From contig NZ_CP032134.1 of NCBI RefSeq assembly GCF_002165375.2, positions 1,674,001 to 1,738,000 of the forward strand: a stretch of 64,000 bases of DNA. Reading direction: 5' to 3'. The position numbers and the translations under genes are program-made. This DNA is from Acinetobacter chinensis. Its GTDB lineage: Bacteria > Pseudomonadota > Gammaproteobacteria > Pseudomonadales > Moraxellaceae. The notes under the pieces are model-generated. The model ran no database searches. It was not told the DNA's origin and saw nothing but the letters and a program-made list of their open reading frames with translations. Below, piece after piece: positions 34,571-43,386 of the stretch. The first letter of the stretch is position 1; every line of letters begins with the position of its first letter.

Positions 34571-36595
34571 TTAAAAATCGGTGTCCCAGTTAAAGCGCAA
34601 GCCCGTATAGACGTAGCGACCTGCAATGGGTCTGAAATCTGTAGAGGATTCAAAGTCCCGCTGTTCATCAAAAATATTGTCGATGCCTGCAAATACACTG
34701 ATACGAGGGGAGAACTTATAGTCAAACTGAGTATCAACTGTCAGCCAGTCAGGGGACTGGTTCTGGTTGGCACTGTCTGCATATTCATCACTTTGATAAC
34801 GCAGTCTGAGACTGGTACTCAGTGCATCATTCAGACTGAAATTGCTGCCCAGGCGTGCAATATGTTCAGGTCGACGGGTAATAAAAAGTCCGGTGGTTTT
34901 ATCTTTTGCTTCGGTATAGGTATAGCCACCCGTTACACTCCAGTCTGGAGTAATGTGGTATTCAGCTGAAAGTTCAACGCCCTGGGTTTTGGCTTTTGCA
35001 ACATTGTTATAGGTATAGCGGGTTATGCCATCCACAATCGTGGAATTCTGATAATCCGTCTGGATCAGATCCTGAATATCATTCAGGAAAAAGTTGACCT
35101 CAGCATTCCATTTATTGTTTGAAACAGCATTAATCCCGATCTGATAGGAATCAGAAGATTCAGGTTTCAGATTTTCATTACCGATAACGTAATAGCCTAA
35201 GTGACTATGATCGAATGAATAAAACCTTTCCTTTAAATTTGGAACTCTATATCCCTGACCAAAACTCGCTCTTAAATCACTTAAAAAACTTTGATTTTCA
35301 AATAAACGGTATTTAGCACTGAGTTTAAATGCAGAATGAGAACCAAAATCCTGATCATCCTGAACACGAAGTCCGGCTACAACATTCAGGCGTTCATTCC
35401 ACTGAATGTCATTCTGAGCAAAAAGTTCATAGCGGTCTCTTGATACTTCACCGCCTTGCATTTCAAATTTACCGTTATTACTTTGCTGTAATTTTTCTTC
35501 ATGCCAGTCCACACCGAACTGCCATTTCTGTTTGTACCACTCAGCCAGATCCATCTGTGCTGTAAAATGATTGTTTTCCTGCTCAGAGTTACGCAGGGCA
35601 GAAAGATAACCATCTGTTGTCTGACGTGACTGAGTATCATAGCTTTCATGCAGTGCTTTCAGATCCACACTGATTTTTTCTGATAATTTTATCTGACTTC
35701 CAGCGGAAATGCGCTGTCTCTCAATATCTTCAGTTTTATGCTGCTGAAGATAAAATGGAGGAACAAAATTCAGACTTTTTTGTTCATCAGATTCATCATA
35801 ATAGTTCAGATCAATCCAGCCCATGAACTGATCGGAAGGTTGCCATGCACCATAAACACTGATCTGCTGACGCTTTGAAATATCTCCGCGTAATGGATAG
35901 TTGTCAGGATTTTCAGAAAATCCATCTGTTCTGAACTGTTCAGCCGCTATACGACCTTTAAATTCTCCATTTGAAGCATCAATCTGCAGTTTTTCGTGAT
36001 GATTATTGACTGAAACAGATTTTCCACTGGCATTCTGCTTGCCATAACTACCCAGATCGACCTGACCTGAAACTGCCAGTCCATCCTGAACAGATTTTGT
36101 AATGATATTGATCACACCGCCCATGGCAGAGGAACCATACTGTGCTGATGTTGCGCCTTTCACCACTTCAATGCGTTCAATATCTCCAATAAGATACTGA
36201 TCCAGATCTACTGTAGATCCAGTACTTGCTGCTAAAGGCAGTCCATTCAACAGAACCAGAACCTGATCACTGCTGAGTCCCTGAAGTGAAACTTCAAATC
36301 CTGACTTTCCATGAATTTCACGGAGCTGAATCCCTGGAATATTTTCAACAGCATCACGCAGGGTAATGGCATTTGTTCTCTGAAGTTCCTGTTGGGTAAT
36401 GACTTCTGTGCGAACAGGAGTATCCAGTAAACGCTTTTCTGTTCTCGTACCTGTAACCACAATCGTATCCAGGGTCGGAACTTCCCTGGCATAAGTGTCC
36501 ATGACAAAAAAAGAAAGACAGCTGGCTAAACCTACAGCGACAGGGGAAAGTTTAAAACCAGAACGCTTTCCTTGTCGCACAACATGATGATTCAT
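34571..36595 (-). CDS. TonB-dependent outer-membrane receptor, probable haem receptor
   Basis: A 674-residue receptor. A signal peptide is followed by a TonB box-like stretch (TLDTIVVTGTRTEKRLLDTPV), a plug domain with IPGIQLREIHGKSGFEVSLQGL and VEVVKGATSAQYGSSAMGGVINIITK, and a 22-strand barrel ending in FNWDTDF with the required terminal Phe. Adjacent HmuY and DUF6607 genes and a Fur-box-like site 40 bp upstream of its start point to iron-regulated haem uptake. A vitamin B12 or siderophore receptor is the main alternative. Confidence 0.88.
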   Translation of the reverse strand: MNHHVVRQGKRSGFKLSPVAVGLASCLSFFVMDTYAREVPTLDTIVVTGTRTEKRLLDTPVRTEVITQQELQRTNAITLRDAVENIPGIQLREIHGKSGFEVSLQGLSSDQVLVLLNGLPLAASTGSTVDLDQYLIGDIERIEVVKGATSAQYGSSAMGGVINIITKSVQDGLAVSGQVDLGSYGKQNASGKSVSVNNHHEKLQIDASNGEFKGRIAAEQFRTDGFSENPDNYPLRGDISKRQQISVYGAWQPSDQFMGWIDLNYYDESDEQKSLNFVPPFYLQQHKTEDIERQRISAGSQIKLSEKISVDLKALHESYDTQSRQTTDGYLSALRNSEQENNHFTAQMDLAEWYKQKWQFGVDWHEEKLQQSNNGKFEMQGGEVSRDRYELFAQNDIQWNERLNVVAGLRVQDDQDFGSHSAFKLSAKYRLFENQSFLSDLRASFGQGYRVPNLKERFYSFDHSHLGYYVIGNENLKPESSDSYQIGINAVSNNKWNAEVNFFLNDIQDLIQTDYQNSTIVDGITRYTYNNVAKAKTQGVELSAEYHITPDWSVTGGYTYTEAKDKTTGLFITRRPEHIARLGSNFSLNDALSTSLRLRYQSDEYADSANQNQSPDWLTVDTQFDYKFSPRISVFAGIDNIFDEQRDFESSTDFRPIAGRYVYTGLRFNWDTDF

Positions 36596-36634
36596 TAAAC
36601 CGCAACCAAATGATAAAAATTACTGTTTGCAAAT

Positions 36635-36653
36635 AGTAATGATTATCATAATA
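36635..36653. promoter_or_regulatory. Fur-box-like site between divergent haem-uptake genes
   Basis: On the minus strand the core TGATAATCATTA matches 12 consecutive positions of the 19-bp Fur consensus, and about 15 of 19 overall by my alignment. It lies between the TonB receptor start (36595) and the DUF6607 gene start (36762) and could repress both under iron sufficiency. Confidence 0.7.
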
Positions 36654-36761
36654 ATTTACAATACTTGTCGGTTTGTTTTATTTCCGTGAGTTTTGTAAGC
36701 CTTTTATGGTTACTTAAACAGTAAAACAAAGAATCGTAACGTTGTATTGGAAGGATAAAAA

Positions 36762-37745
36762 ATGAAATCAACTTTGCTTTATGGATTAATGCTGAGTTCT
36801 GTAATAGGGGCATCATCTGCTTTTGCGCAATTACAGCCTGCAGAACTGCAAAGTGTATTGCCGGCATCGACTCATCAGCAGTTAAGCCAGGCTCAGGCAA
36901 AAGAAGCCATTCTGAAAATGGCAGGGGAATATAAAGTCAACTTCCGTTTTGAAGAGCTGTATTCACTGAAACCGGGTTATGAAATTAAAAAAAATGATCT
37001 GAGCAGTGGTCATGAAACGGTCATTGTTCTTGAAAATACGCCATCACGTATTTCACTGCAGCACATTCTGGTGGATGAAGGGCATGTGGTGAAACACTGG
37101 AGACAGGACTGGGAATTTGAACCGAAAAAAATGTGGTCTTATGCTGGTAATTATGAATGGAGAAGCATTGCACTGACGCCTGAGCAGAGTAAAGGTAAAT
37201 GGCTGCAAACCGTGTGGCAGATTGATGATTCACCACGTTATGCGGGGCTGGGGGAATGGTCAACTGACAATGGTGTAACAGCATGGACTTCAGCTGAAAC
37301 CTATCGTCCGCTGCCACGGCGTGAACATACTACCCGCGATGATTATGATGTCATTATTGGGGTTAACCGTCATGTATTAAGTGCAAATGGATGGGTACAT
37401 GAGCAGGATAATGTCAAATTTGACACCAAAACTAAAACAACACTGGCGCGTGAGCTGGGGGTGAACCAGTACAGCCAGATCAAGGGATATGACTTTAAAC
37501 CGGCATATGACTACTGGTCTAAAAACAAAAATTACTGGCAGGCTGTGAAAGCAAGCTGGCAGAAAGCATTCGATCAGAACGCATCTGTTGCCTTAAAATA
37601 TGCTGAAGATGGTGAAAAAGCACATTACAGCTATTTTAATGATCAGGCGAAACAGAATGTTGGGAAAAATCTGAAAGCGGAAGAATTACAGGTTCAGACA
37701 AATCAGCTTCTGAATCAGCAACTGGTGAAAGGAAAGCTGAACTGA
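36762..37745 (+). CDS. DUF6607-family exported protein
   Basis: A 327-residue protein with a signal peptide ending SSAFAQ. The Trp-rich body (HVVKHWRQDWEFEPKKMW, GNYEWRSIALTPEQSKGKW, RPLPRREHTTRDDYDV) matches what I know as DUF6607, which is found next to HmuY and TonB haem receptors. Function is not established. Its location opposite a Fur-like site supports an iron/haem role in the periplasm. A 9-bp stem (37773-37803) follows, without a T-run. Confidence 0.75.
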   Translation: MKSTLLYGLMLSSVIGASSAFAQLQPAELQSVLPASTHQQLSQAQAKEAILKMAGEYKVNFRFEELYSLKPGYEIKKNDLSSGHETVIVLENTPSRISLQHILVDEGHVVKHWRQDWEFEPKKMWSYAGNYEWRSIALTPEQSKGKWLQTVWQIDDSPRYAGLGEWSTDNGVTAWTSAETYRPLPRREHTTRDDYDVIIGVNRHVLSANGWVHEQDNVKFDTKTKTTLARELGVNQYSQIKGYDFKPAYDYWSKNKNYWQAVKASWQKAFDQNASVALKYAEDGEKAHYSYFNDQAKQNVGKNLKAEELQVQTNQLLNQQLVKGKLN

Positions 37746-37901
37746 TCACCTGGATGCCATAATGTAATACAGGAGCGATGGTGTTTCTAAAATCCCATCG
37801 CTCTGAAATATATAAAATTCACATAAAAACAGTACATCTGAATTGATAAAAGATCGGGACATATTCAATATATACAATAACAGTTGGATATGGATGCTTA
37901 A

Positions 37902-38663
37902 ATGATACTTCACCATAACATTCACAAGGCAGATCAGCCTGATGCGAAAACACTGGTTTTTATTCATGGTCTGTTTGGCAGTCTGAGTAATCTTGGCATG
38001 CTTGCGCGCGCTTTTCAGGAGACTAATACCGTTGTTCAGATAGATGTCAGAAATCATGGTAAATCAGAACATTCATCTGACATCAGTTATGCAGATATGT
38101 CTAAAGATGTTGTTGAAACGCTGGATTCTTTGAATATTGATCGCTTTTCTGCCATTGGTCATTCCATGGGTGGGAAAATTGCCATGAAAATGACTGAACT
38201 GGCCGGCACTCGAATGGAGCAGCTTGCAGTACTGGATATGGCACCATTTGCGTATCATGAAAGTCACCATGAACAGATTTTTAAAGCATTGTTTGCAGTT
38301 CAGAATGCCGCACCAGAAACCCGTCAGCAGGCAACTGAGATCATGAAACAGTATCTGAATGAAGAAATGGTGATCCTTTTTCTAATGAAATCTTTCATAA
38401 AAGGAGGATGGCAATTTAATCTGGATGCAATATTTAAGCATTATCAGGACATTCTCGGCTGGCAGGATATCTCTGTATGGCAGTCATCTGCATTATTTTT
38501 AAAGGGAGGAAACTCTCCATACATCAGTAAAACTGAACATAGGGATGCTATAGCTGCGCAGTTTCCACAAGCAGAGACAGTGGTGATTGAGCAAGCCGGG
38601 CACTGGCTTCATGCCGAAAAAACAGAACAGGTCATTCAGACACTTAAGAACTATTTACAATAA
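37902..38663 (+). CDS. Alpha/beta hydrolase, YbfF-like esterase
   Basis: A 253-residue hydrolase. LVFIHGLFGSLSNLG gives the oxyanion region, QIDVRNHGKSEHS a conserved loop, AIGHSMGGKIAMKM the nucleophile elbow (Ser near 87), and EQAGHWLHAEKTEQV the catalytic His near the C-terminus. The pattern is close to the YbfF acyl-CoA/ester hydrolase group. It has no signal peptide and is a single gene. Physiological substrate unknown. Confidence 0.85.
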   Translation: MILHHNIHKADQPDAKTLVFIHGLFGSLSNLGMLARAFQETNTVVQIDVRNHGKSEHSSDISYADMSKDVVETLDSLNIDRFSAIGHSMGGKIAMKMTELAGTRMEQLAVLDMAPFAYHESHHEQIFKALFAVQNAAPETRQQATEIMKQYLNEEMVILFLMKSFIKGGWQFNLDAIFKHYQDILGWQDISVWQSSALFLKGGNSPYISKTEHRDAIAAQFPQAETVVIEQAGHWLHAEKTEQVIQTLKNYLQ

Positions 38664-38964
38664 TGCGGTTTACAGGCTCTTTCTTCCTGCTAAAAGGAAG
38701 AATAGAGCTGTACTGAAAATCCAGATATACCCGTAGATATTATTTCTGATTATTATTTGCCTTCTCGGAATAGTCATGATGAATAATAGCGTGATGACTC
38801 TATAAATTATTTGTATAAATAAAAACAAATTTTACTGATAACTCAAAACAACTGTTCCATATAAAGCAGGAGGTATAAAATTAAAGGGTGATATATTTCA
38901 CAAAATTTTTCTAAAATTCAGTATGGAAATATTACATTGGTTAAGGCATCGTCTGGAGAGCAAA
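38664..38964. other. Intergenic region before the YncD-like receptor
   Basis: About 300 bp, AT-rich. It should contain the promoter of the YncD-like receptor. I see no gene, no clear Fur box and no terminator-like hairpin with a T-run. Confidence 0.5.
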
Positions 38965-41103
38965 ATGCAAAGAAAAAGATTCAATCATGAAAAACATCTG
39001 ACTCTGTTGCTATTGACGGTCTGTATCACTCAACAACTCTATGCTGACACTGATAAAAATATTCCATCTGAAAATATGCTGCCGGTTTTGAAATACCAGG
39101 CAACGAGAACGGATACAGGTTTCCTTGATACATCTGCATCTGTTTATCGTGTTGATGCACCTGAAAATACGCAAAGCATGGGTGTCAACCTTTCTGAAGT
39201 ACTCAAAGGTATACCCGGATTACAGCTGAATAATCGTGAAAATTATGCCCAGGATCTACAGATTTCCATGCGTGGTTTTGGTGCCAGGTCTACATTTGGT
39301 GTCAGAGGGATTCGTTTATATGTGGACGGAATTCCAGCAACTATGCCTGATGGACAGGGACAGACCTCCAATATTGACCTGAGTAGTCTGAGTCATCTTG
39401 AAGTACTGGGAGGACCTTCTTCTTCTCTTTATGGTAATTCATCGGGTGGAACAGTCCTGGCAACAACAAAGCAAGGACAGGGCAAAGACTCTCTGGAACT
39501 GGGTTACGCAGCAGGCAGTCATCATAAAAACAGGACAGACCTGATTTTACAGGGTGGAGCAGATCGGGTGGGTGAACCATCTTATATCATCAGTTCGTCC
39601 TATTTTGATACGGATGGTTTTCGGGATCACAGTGAAGCAGAGAAAGTATTGAGCAATGCTAAACTGACATGGAAAACTCAGAATGATTCCATCATAAATT
39701 TTATTGTAAACAGCGTTAATATTCAGGCAAATGATCCTCAGGGATTAACTTATGAGCAGTGGAAAGAGAACCCGAAACAGGCTATAGCTGATCCTAAATA
39801 TAATGTCCGAAAAGAGATAGATCAGACCCAATTGGGTATTCACCTGGATAAAAAACTGACAGATCTTCAGTCACTTTATGCAATGGCATACTATGGACAG
39901 CGTCACGTGACACAGTATCAGTCCATGCCAGAGGCACCACAGCTTGATAACCGACATGCAGGCGGTGTGATTGATTTTAAACGTGATTTTTATGGAAGTG
40001 ATTTGAGATGGACACTTAAGGATGCTTTACCTGGTACTCAGTTTATTGCAGGACTTGCATTTGATGCTATGTATGAAGACCGTCAGGGATATAACAACTT
40101 TAACAGTCAGCATAATTTTGGTGTGAAAGGTGATTTGCGCAGAAATGAAACCAACACCTTATGGAATCTTGATCCATATTTACACGCATCCTGGCAGTTT
40201 TTAGAAAATTTACGGGTTGATGGTGGATTAAGATACAGTAATGTTCATTATGAATCACGTGATCATTATATTAAATCTGATAGTAATCCTGAGAAAAACA
40301 ACAATGATGACAGCGGTAAGACTGACTATCAGAAAGTATTACCATCAGTTGCATTTAACTGGTCAATCACTCAGAAACTCAGTTCATATATCAGTTATGC
40401 GAAAGGATTTGAAACACCAACTTTTACTGAAATGGCATATCCAACTGTTGGGACTTCAGGAATTAACTTCGCCTTAAAACCGTCTGTCAGTGACAATTTC
40501 GAGTTTGGGGTTAAGTCAGATACTGTCTATGGTGATATTACTGCGGCAGTTTTCAGTACTGAAACGAAAGACGATATTGTGTCTGCCAATGCAAACAACG
40601 GTCGGAATACATTTAAAAATGCAGATAAAACCAAAAGACAAGGTTTTGAATTTTCATGGAATAAAAATCTATGGCATTCATTGAATGCCAGTGTGAGCTA
40701 TAGTTGGCTTGATGCACAATTCGATGCAGAGATTCCGGGAAAAACACAGGATAAAACTGTCAAAAAGGGAAATAAAATACCTGGTGTAGCTGAAAATCAG
40801 GCTTATTTTTCTTTAGGCTGGAAGCCTGACACAGGATTGGATGCGGGCTTTGATCTGCAATATATGGATCGTATTTATGTCAATGATACAAATAAAGAGT
40901 CTACACCATCATTTACAGTTGCCAGTGTAAACGCAGGATATACCTGGAAAGAACAGGACTGGAAAGTGCGGACATTTGTTCGTATAGATAATCTGTTTGA
41001 TGAAAATTATATTGGCTCAGTTATAGTCAATGATTCAAATGGGCGGTTTTATGAACCTGCGGATGGGTTGAACTGGAGTGCAGGCTTAAGAGTAACCAAA
41101 TAG
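38965..41103 (+). CDS. yncD: TonB-dependent receptor, YncD/PqqU-like
   Basis: A 712-residue receptor. The plug segment LSEVLKGIPGLQLNNRE, then YAQDLQISMRGFGARST, then GIRLYVDGIPATMPDGQGQ, closely matches E. coli YncD, since identified as the pyrroloquinoline-quinone (PQQ) receptor PqqU. The barrel ends WSAGLRVTK, where a terminal aromatic residue would be expected. I prefer the start at 38965, preceded by GGAGAG and giving a normal signal peptide (ending LYA-D); the frame is open to 38923. PQQ uptake for quinoprotein dehydrogenases is an inference from similarity. Confidence 0.8.
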   Translation: MQRKRFNHEKHLTLLLLTVCITQQLYADTDKNIPSENMLPVLKYQATRTDTGFLDTSASVYRVDAPENTQSMGVNLSEVLKGIPGLQLNNRENYAQDLQISMRGFGARSTFGVRGIRLYVDGIPATMPDGQGQTSNIDLSSLSHLEVLGGPSSSLYGNSSGGTVLATTKQGQGKDSLELGYAAGSHHKNRTDLILQGGADRVGEPSYIISSSYFDTDGFRDHSEAEKVLSNAKLTWKTQNDSIINFIVNSVNIQANDPQGLTYEQWKENPKQAIADPKYNVRKEIDQTQLGIHLDKKLTDLQSLYAMAYYGQRHVTQYQSMPEAPQLDNRHAGGVIDFKRDFYGSDLRWTLKDALPGTQFIAGLAFDAMYEDRQGYNNFNSQHNFGVKGDLRRNETNTLWNLDPYLHASWQFLENLRVDGGLRYSNVHYESRDHYIKSDSNPEKNNNDDSGKTDYQKVLPSVAFNWSITQKLSSYISYAKGFETPTFTEMAYPTVGTSGINFALKPSVSDNFEFGVKSDTVYGDITAAVFSTETKDDIVSANANNGRNTFKNADKTKRQGFEFSWNKNLWHSLNASVSYSWLDAQFDAEIPGKTQDKTVKKGNKIPGVAENQAYFSLGWKPDTGLDAGFDLQYMDRIYVNDTNKESTPSFTVASVNAGYTWKEQDWKVRTFVRIDNLFDENYIGSVIVNDSNGRFYEPADGLNWSAGLRVTK

Positions 41104-41161
41104 TTTTAGACATTTTAAAAGCCTGTCTGCTTGGATGGATTGCAGATTGAACTTAATTATA

Positions 41162-41272
41162 AAGCTCAGTTGCTGTTTAAACTCGACGTTAGCCTTAAAG
41201 TTCCAGTGGCTCAGTTGGTGGCACTTGATTTTAGCTGTGGTAAAAAGCCTTTATAAACAAAGGCTTAATATG
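41162..41272 (+). pseudogene. Diverged fragment of a third satellite unit (3' end of the RstB/pV-like gene)
   Basis: These 111 bp align without gaps to 43280-43390, the last third of the small phage gene plus its tail, with five base differences. One change (tttagaaac to tttataaac) creates a premature TAA. The two complete copies to the right appear identical to each other, so this remnant comes from a different, older lineage of the element or has decayed after partial deletion. Confidence 0.9.
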
Positions 41273-41276
41273 CGCA

Positions 41277-41306
41277 ATTGCGTATAATGTTCAGATTATG
41301 TTATTT
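41277..41306 (+). other. Left Xer junction of unit 1
   Basis: The XerC-type arm ATTGCGTATAA (41277-41287) is followed by an 8-nt spacer (TGTTCAGA) and a degenerate XerD-type arm TTATGTTATTT. The true dif at the right end has a 6-nt spacer and a perfect XerD arm. The same junction recurs at 43395-43424 between the units. The wrong spacer should make these sites poor XerCD substrates. Confidence 0.7.
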
Positions 41307-41328
41307 GCGTCACACTTTAGACACAAAC

Positions 41329-41363
41329 AAAAAGGATATGTTAATCAATAACATAGCCTTTTT
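41329..41363. terminator. Bidirectional terminator, satellite unit 1
   Basis: AAAAAGG pairs with CCTTTTT, and inside it TATGTTA pairs with TAACATA around an ATCAA loop. T-runs on both strands insulate the origin from transcription entering from outside. Confidence 0.85.
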
Positions 41364-41446
41364 GTTTTGTCAAAGTCGCTATGCTTTCAAGCGCGCAATG
41401 ACGCATTTAACATCAATCTCTATTATACGAAATCGCAGTCGGAGGG

Positions 41447-41490
41447 GAGTCCACGTCTTTTGGTGGTGGACTCTAGTCCCAAATTTGGGA
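41447..41490 (+). other. f1/M13-like plus-strand replication origin, unit 1
   Basis: GAGTCCAC (41447-41454) and GTGGACTC (41466-41473) form a perfect 8-bp hairpin around CGTCTTTTGGTG-type loop bases. A second dyad, TCCCAAATTTGGGA, follows at 41477-41490. The f1/M13 origin has the same layout: GGAGTCCACGTTCTTT, GTGGACTCTTGTTCC, AAACTGGAAC. By analogy the initiator nicks in the loop after CTTT. Replication initiator and origin therefore agree in type. Confidence 0.85.
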
Positions 41491-41498
41491 ATTTTCCG

Positions 41499-41699
41499 TC
41501 ATTTAATAATTTTCACTGTACCGCTGTTGCTTACTTCCAATAGCTCTAAGCCTTCATCTATAAGAATATGAATGATTTCACTATCTCTTAGTGGCTGCTG
41601 TCCTTTCTGAATCAATATTTTATTTAACTCGACTGCTTTTTTTCTAAGCATTTCTTGTTCTTCATCTTTTATCCGAACACTTTTAACCATTTCATTCAT
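41499..41699 (-). CDS. Small ribbon-helix-helix-like repressor, satellite unit 1 (RstR position)
   Basis: A 66-residue basic protein from the chosen start MNEMVKSVRIKDEEQEML. The short strand VKSVRI followed by two helices (DEEQEMLRKKAVELNKIL and SEIIHILIDEGLELL) fits a ribbon-helix-helix DNA-binding dimer. The frame is open 22 codons further upstream, but that stretch runs through operator-like repeats (ACTIHACKNAC) and is probably not translated. Divergent orientation to the initiator is that of RstR in CTX/RS1, so phage immunity repressor is the inferred role. Confidence 0.7.
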   Translation of the reverse strand: MNEMVKSVRIKDEEQEMLRKKAVELNKILIQKGQQPLRDSEIIHILIDEGLELLEVSNSGTVKIIK

Positions 41700-41728
41700 A
41701 CCATTTTGAACTATATGGAAAATGATAC

Positions 41729-41806
41729 ATGCATTTTTGCATGCATGTATTGTGCATGCTTGCATAGTTGTGGTAAATTCAGCTCAATGCATTTTTGCAT
41801 GCATGT
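41729..41806. promoter_or_regulatory. Two operator-like direct repeats between repressor and initiator, unit 1
   Basis: ATGCATTTTTGCATGCATGT occurs at 41729-41748 and again at 41787-41806, 58 bp apart. Each contains the palindrome TGCATGCA, and another GCATGC lies between (41754-41759). They flank the divergent promoters, as expected for repressor sites controlling both genes. Confidence 0.75.
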
Positions 41807-41818
41807 GGACAATTGGCT

Positions 41819-43039
41819 ATGTTAGATCATCTTCGTATAAATATACCGTTCGAGAGCAGTTTCTATTCTGTAGATCCTGAAGGACGTTATTTTTTTATTG
41901 ATGTTGATCCACACACATTAGAGATTCCCCTGGCATCAAGGTCTGTACATAAAGATGATGAAGGGCAGATTTCTGCTTCAGCTTTATTTCATCCTTATGA
42001 GTCAGTTCCTACGCATTTCACAGGCATGTCATTAAAAGTTAATTTCGATTCAGCTTATGCGCCTTATGTTCAGATTCAGGCATCACCTGCAAAGCTGTTA
42101 CAAGGTCATAACGTGTTTGGATCGGACAATATAGAGCAGGGTGCTTTTGAAATGCTCGGTTATCTGAGTGTTGCTTATCCTTTGCTTTCGCGAATGCTTG
42201 ATGTTTGTAACGCCTGGGTTTCACACATAGATGTGACGTATTCAGCCCGTGTTAAAGATCAGCACACAGCAACCAAGATTCATGAATTCATGAGACGTGT
42301 CAGTAATGGCCAGACTCAGCTCAGTAAAAAGCAGATGGATAACACGATTTATTGGGGTGGTATTCATTCACGATTGATCAACATTAAGTGCTATCTGAAA
42401 TATGTTGAATTTCTAAACCAATTTGAAGAACAGAAACAACTTGCTAAATCGAATAATAAATCAGCAATGCGTGTTGTAGAAATTATGTCTGATATCCGAT
42501 TAATTAACTGGGCTGTTGGCTGTATTCGTTTTGAGGCTCGGTTAAAAAAACGTTGGTTAGAACGCAATAACATACCGACAAATTTATTTGAATTAATCAA
42601 TTTTCAACGTGATAACCCAAATATTTTAAGAACACTTTGGACTAAAGCTACCAGTAGTATTTTTGATGCCTTGAGGGGTCAAACTATGAAATTAACAGAC
42701 GATAGAAGTGTATTGAACGCAATTGAGAGTTCAGAAATTGTTTTAACTAAATCAGGCAAAGTTTCACCGACTAAAGTCAGAAATTTATTCGCTATGTATT
42801 GCTTGATACGTGAAAAAGGTATTTCAGAGCTTAAATCAACATATTCAAAGACTTCGTTTCACAGATTAATCGCAGATTTATGCTTGTGTGGCTTTTCAAA
42901 GGCTTACTTGCAGAACCTTCACGACGAGAAGTCATCAAACGTCATTCCGTTCATGAAGCTCGTAGAAATCGACTTCAATCAACAACTGCCAGATTGGTAC
43001 GAAGAACCTCTGAGTCAGTTTAATTACAAAATAGCCTAA
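41819..43039 (+). CDS. Filamentous-phage replication initiator (pII/RstA type), unit 1
   Basis: A 406-residue rolling-circle initiator of the phage/plasmid replication protein II/X group. Typical segments are WVSHIDVTYSARV, IYWGGIHSRLINIKCYLKYVEF with candidate catalytic tyrosines, and CIRFEARLKKRWLE. I use the ATG at 41819 (MLDHLRINIPFES); the earlier TTG at 41795 lies in the operator repeat. The enzyme should nick the f1-like origin about 330 bp upstream. It is followed by the RstB/pV-like gene after 11 bp. Confidence 0.85.
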   Translation: MLDHLRINIPFESSFYSVDPEGRYFFIDVDPHTLEIPLASRSVHKDDEGQISASALFHPYESVPTHFTGMSLKVNFDSAYAPYVQIQASPAKLLQGHNVFGSDNIEQGAFEMLGYLSVAYPLLSRMLDVCNAWVSHIDVTYSARVKDQHTATKIHEFMRRVSNGQTQLSKKQMDNTIYWGGIHSRLINIKCYLKYVEFLNQFEEQKQLAKSNNKSAMRVVEIMSDIRLINWAVGCIRFEARLKKRWLERNNIPTNLFELINFQRDNPNILRTLWTKATSSIFDALRGQTMKLTDDRSVLNAIESSEIVLTKSGKVSPTKVRNLFAMYCLIREKGISELKSTYSKTSFHRLIADLCLCGFSKAYLQNLHDEKSSNVIPFMKLVEIDFNQQLPDWYEEPLSQFNYKIA

Positions 43040-43050
43040 GGAGCAAATAA

Positions 43051-43386
43051 ATGAGCGCAATTGATCAACCGATCCTAACGATTGCTGGTATCCGTAAATC
43101 AGAAGGTAACTTCACTGGTGAACGTGGCAACGTCGAATTCAGTAATACGGTCGTAACTGTTTTACAGCCGTTTACTGAGGAGGAAATTGCGAAAGGTGCA
43201 AACGGCATGAAATCCACTGAGTACAAGATTAAAGGTGCTCAGTTTTATCACGATTATCAGGCTCAGAAGCTTCCTGCAGAAGCTCAGTTGCTGTTTAAAC
43301 TGGACGTTAGCCGTAAAGTTCCAGTGGCTCAGTTGGTGGCACTTGATTTTAGCTGTGGGAAAAAGCCTTTAGAAACAAAGGCTTAA
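43051..43386 (+). CDS. Small phage protein, RstB / ssDNA-binding pV-like, unit 1
   Basis: A 111-residue protein with a clear ribosome site (AGGAG, eight bases before ATG). It is predicted to be rich in beta strands, with basic and aromatic residues (IKGAQFYHDYQAQKLPAE, LDVSRKVPVAQLVALDFS). In position it equals RstB or the ssDNA-binding protein that follows the initiator in inoviruses. Family assignment is by position and general character. A hairpin (AAGCCTTT/AAAGGCTT, 43363-43384) covers its stop codon. Confidence 0.65.
   Translation: MSAIDQPILTIAGIRKSEGNFTGERGNVEFSNTVVTVLQPFTEEEIAKGANGMKSTEYKIKGAQFYHDYQAQKLPAEAQLLFKLDVSRKVPVAQLVALDFSCGKKPLETKA

Noticed and set aside
41278..41571. 97-codon plus-strand frame at the start of each satellite unit
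   Set aside because: It runs through the Xer junction, terminator and f1-like origin and has no ribosome site; it is duplicated only because the unit is.
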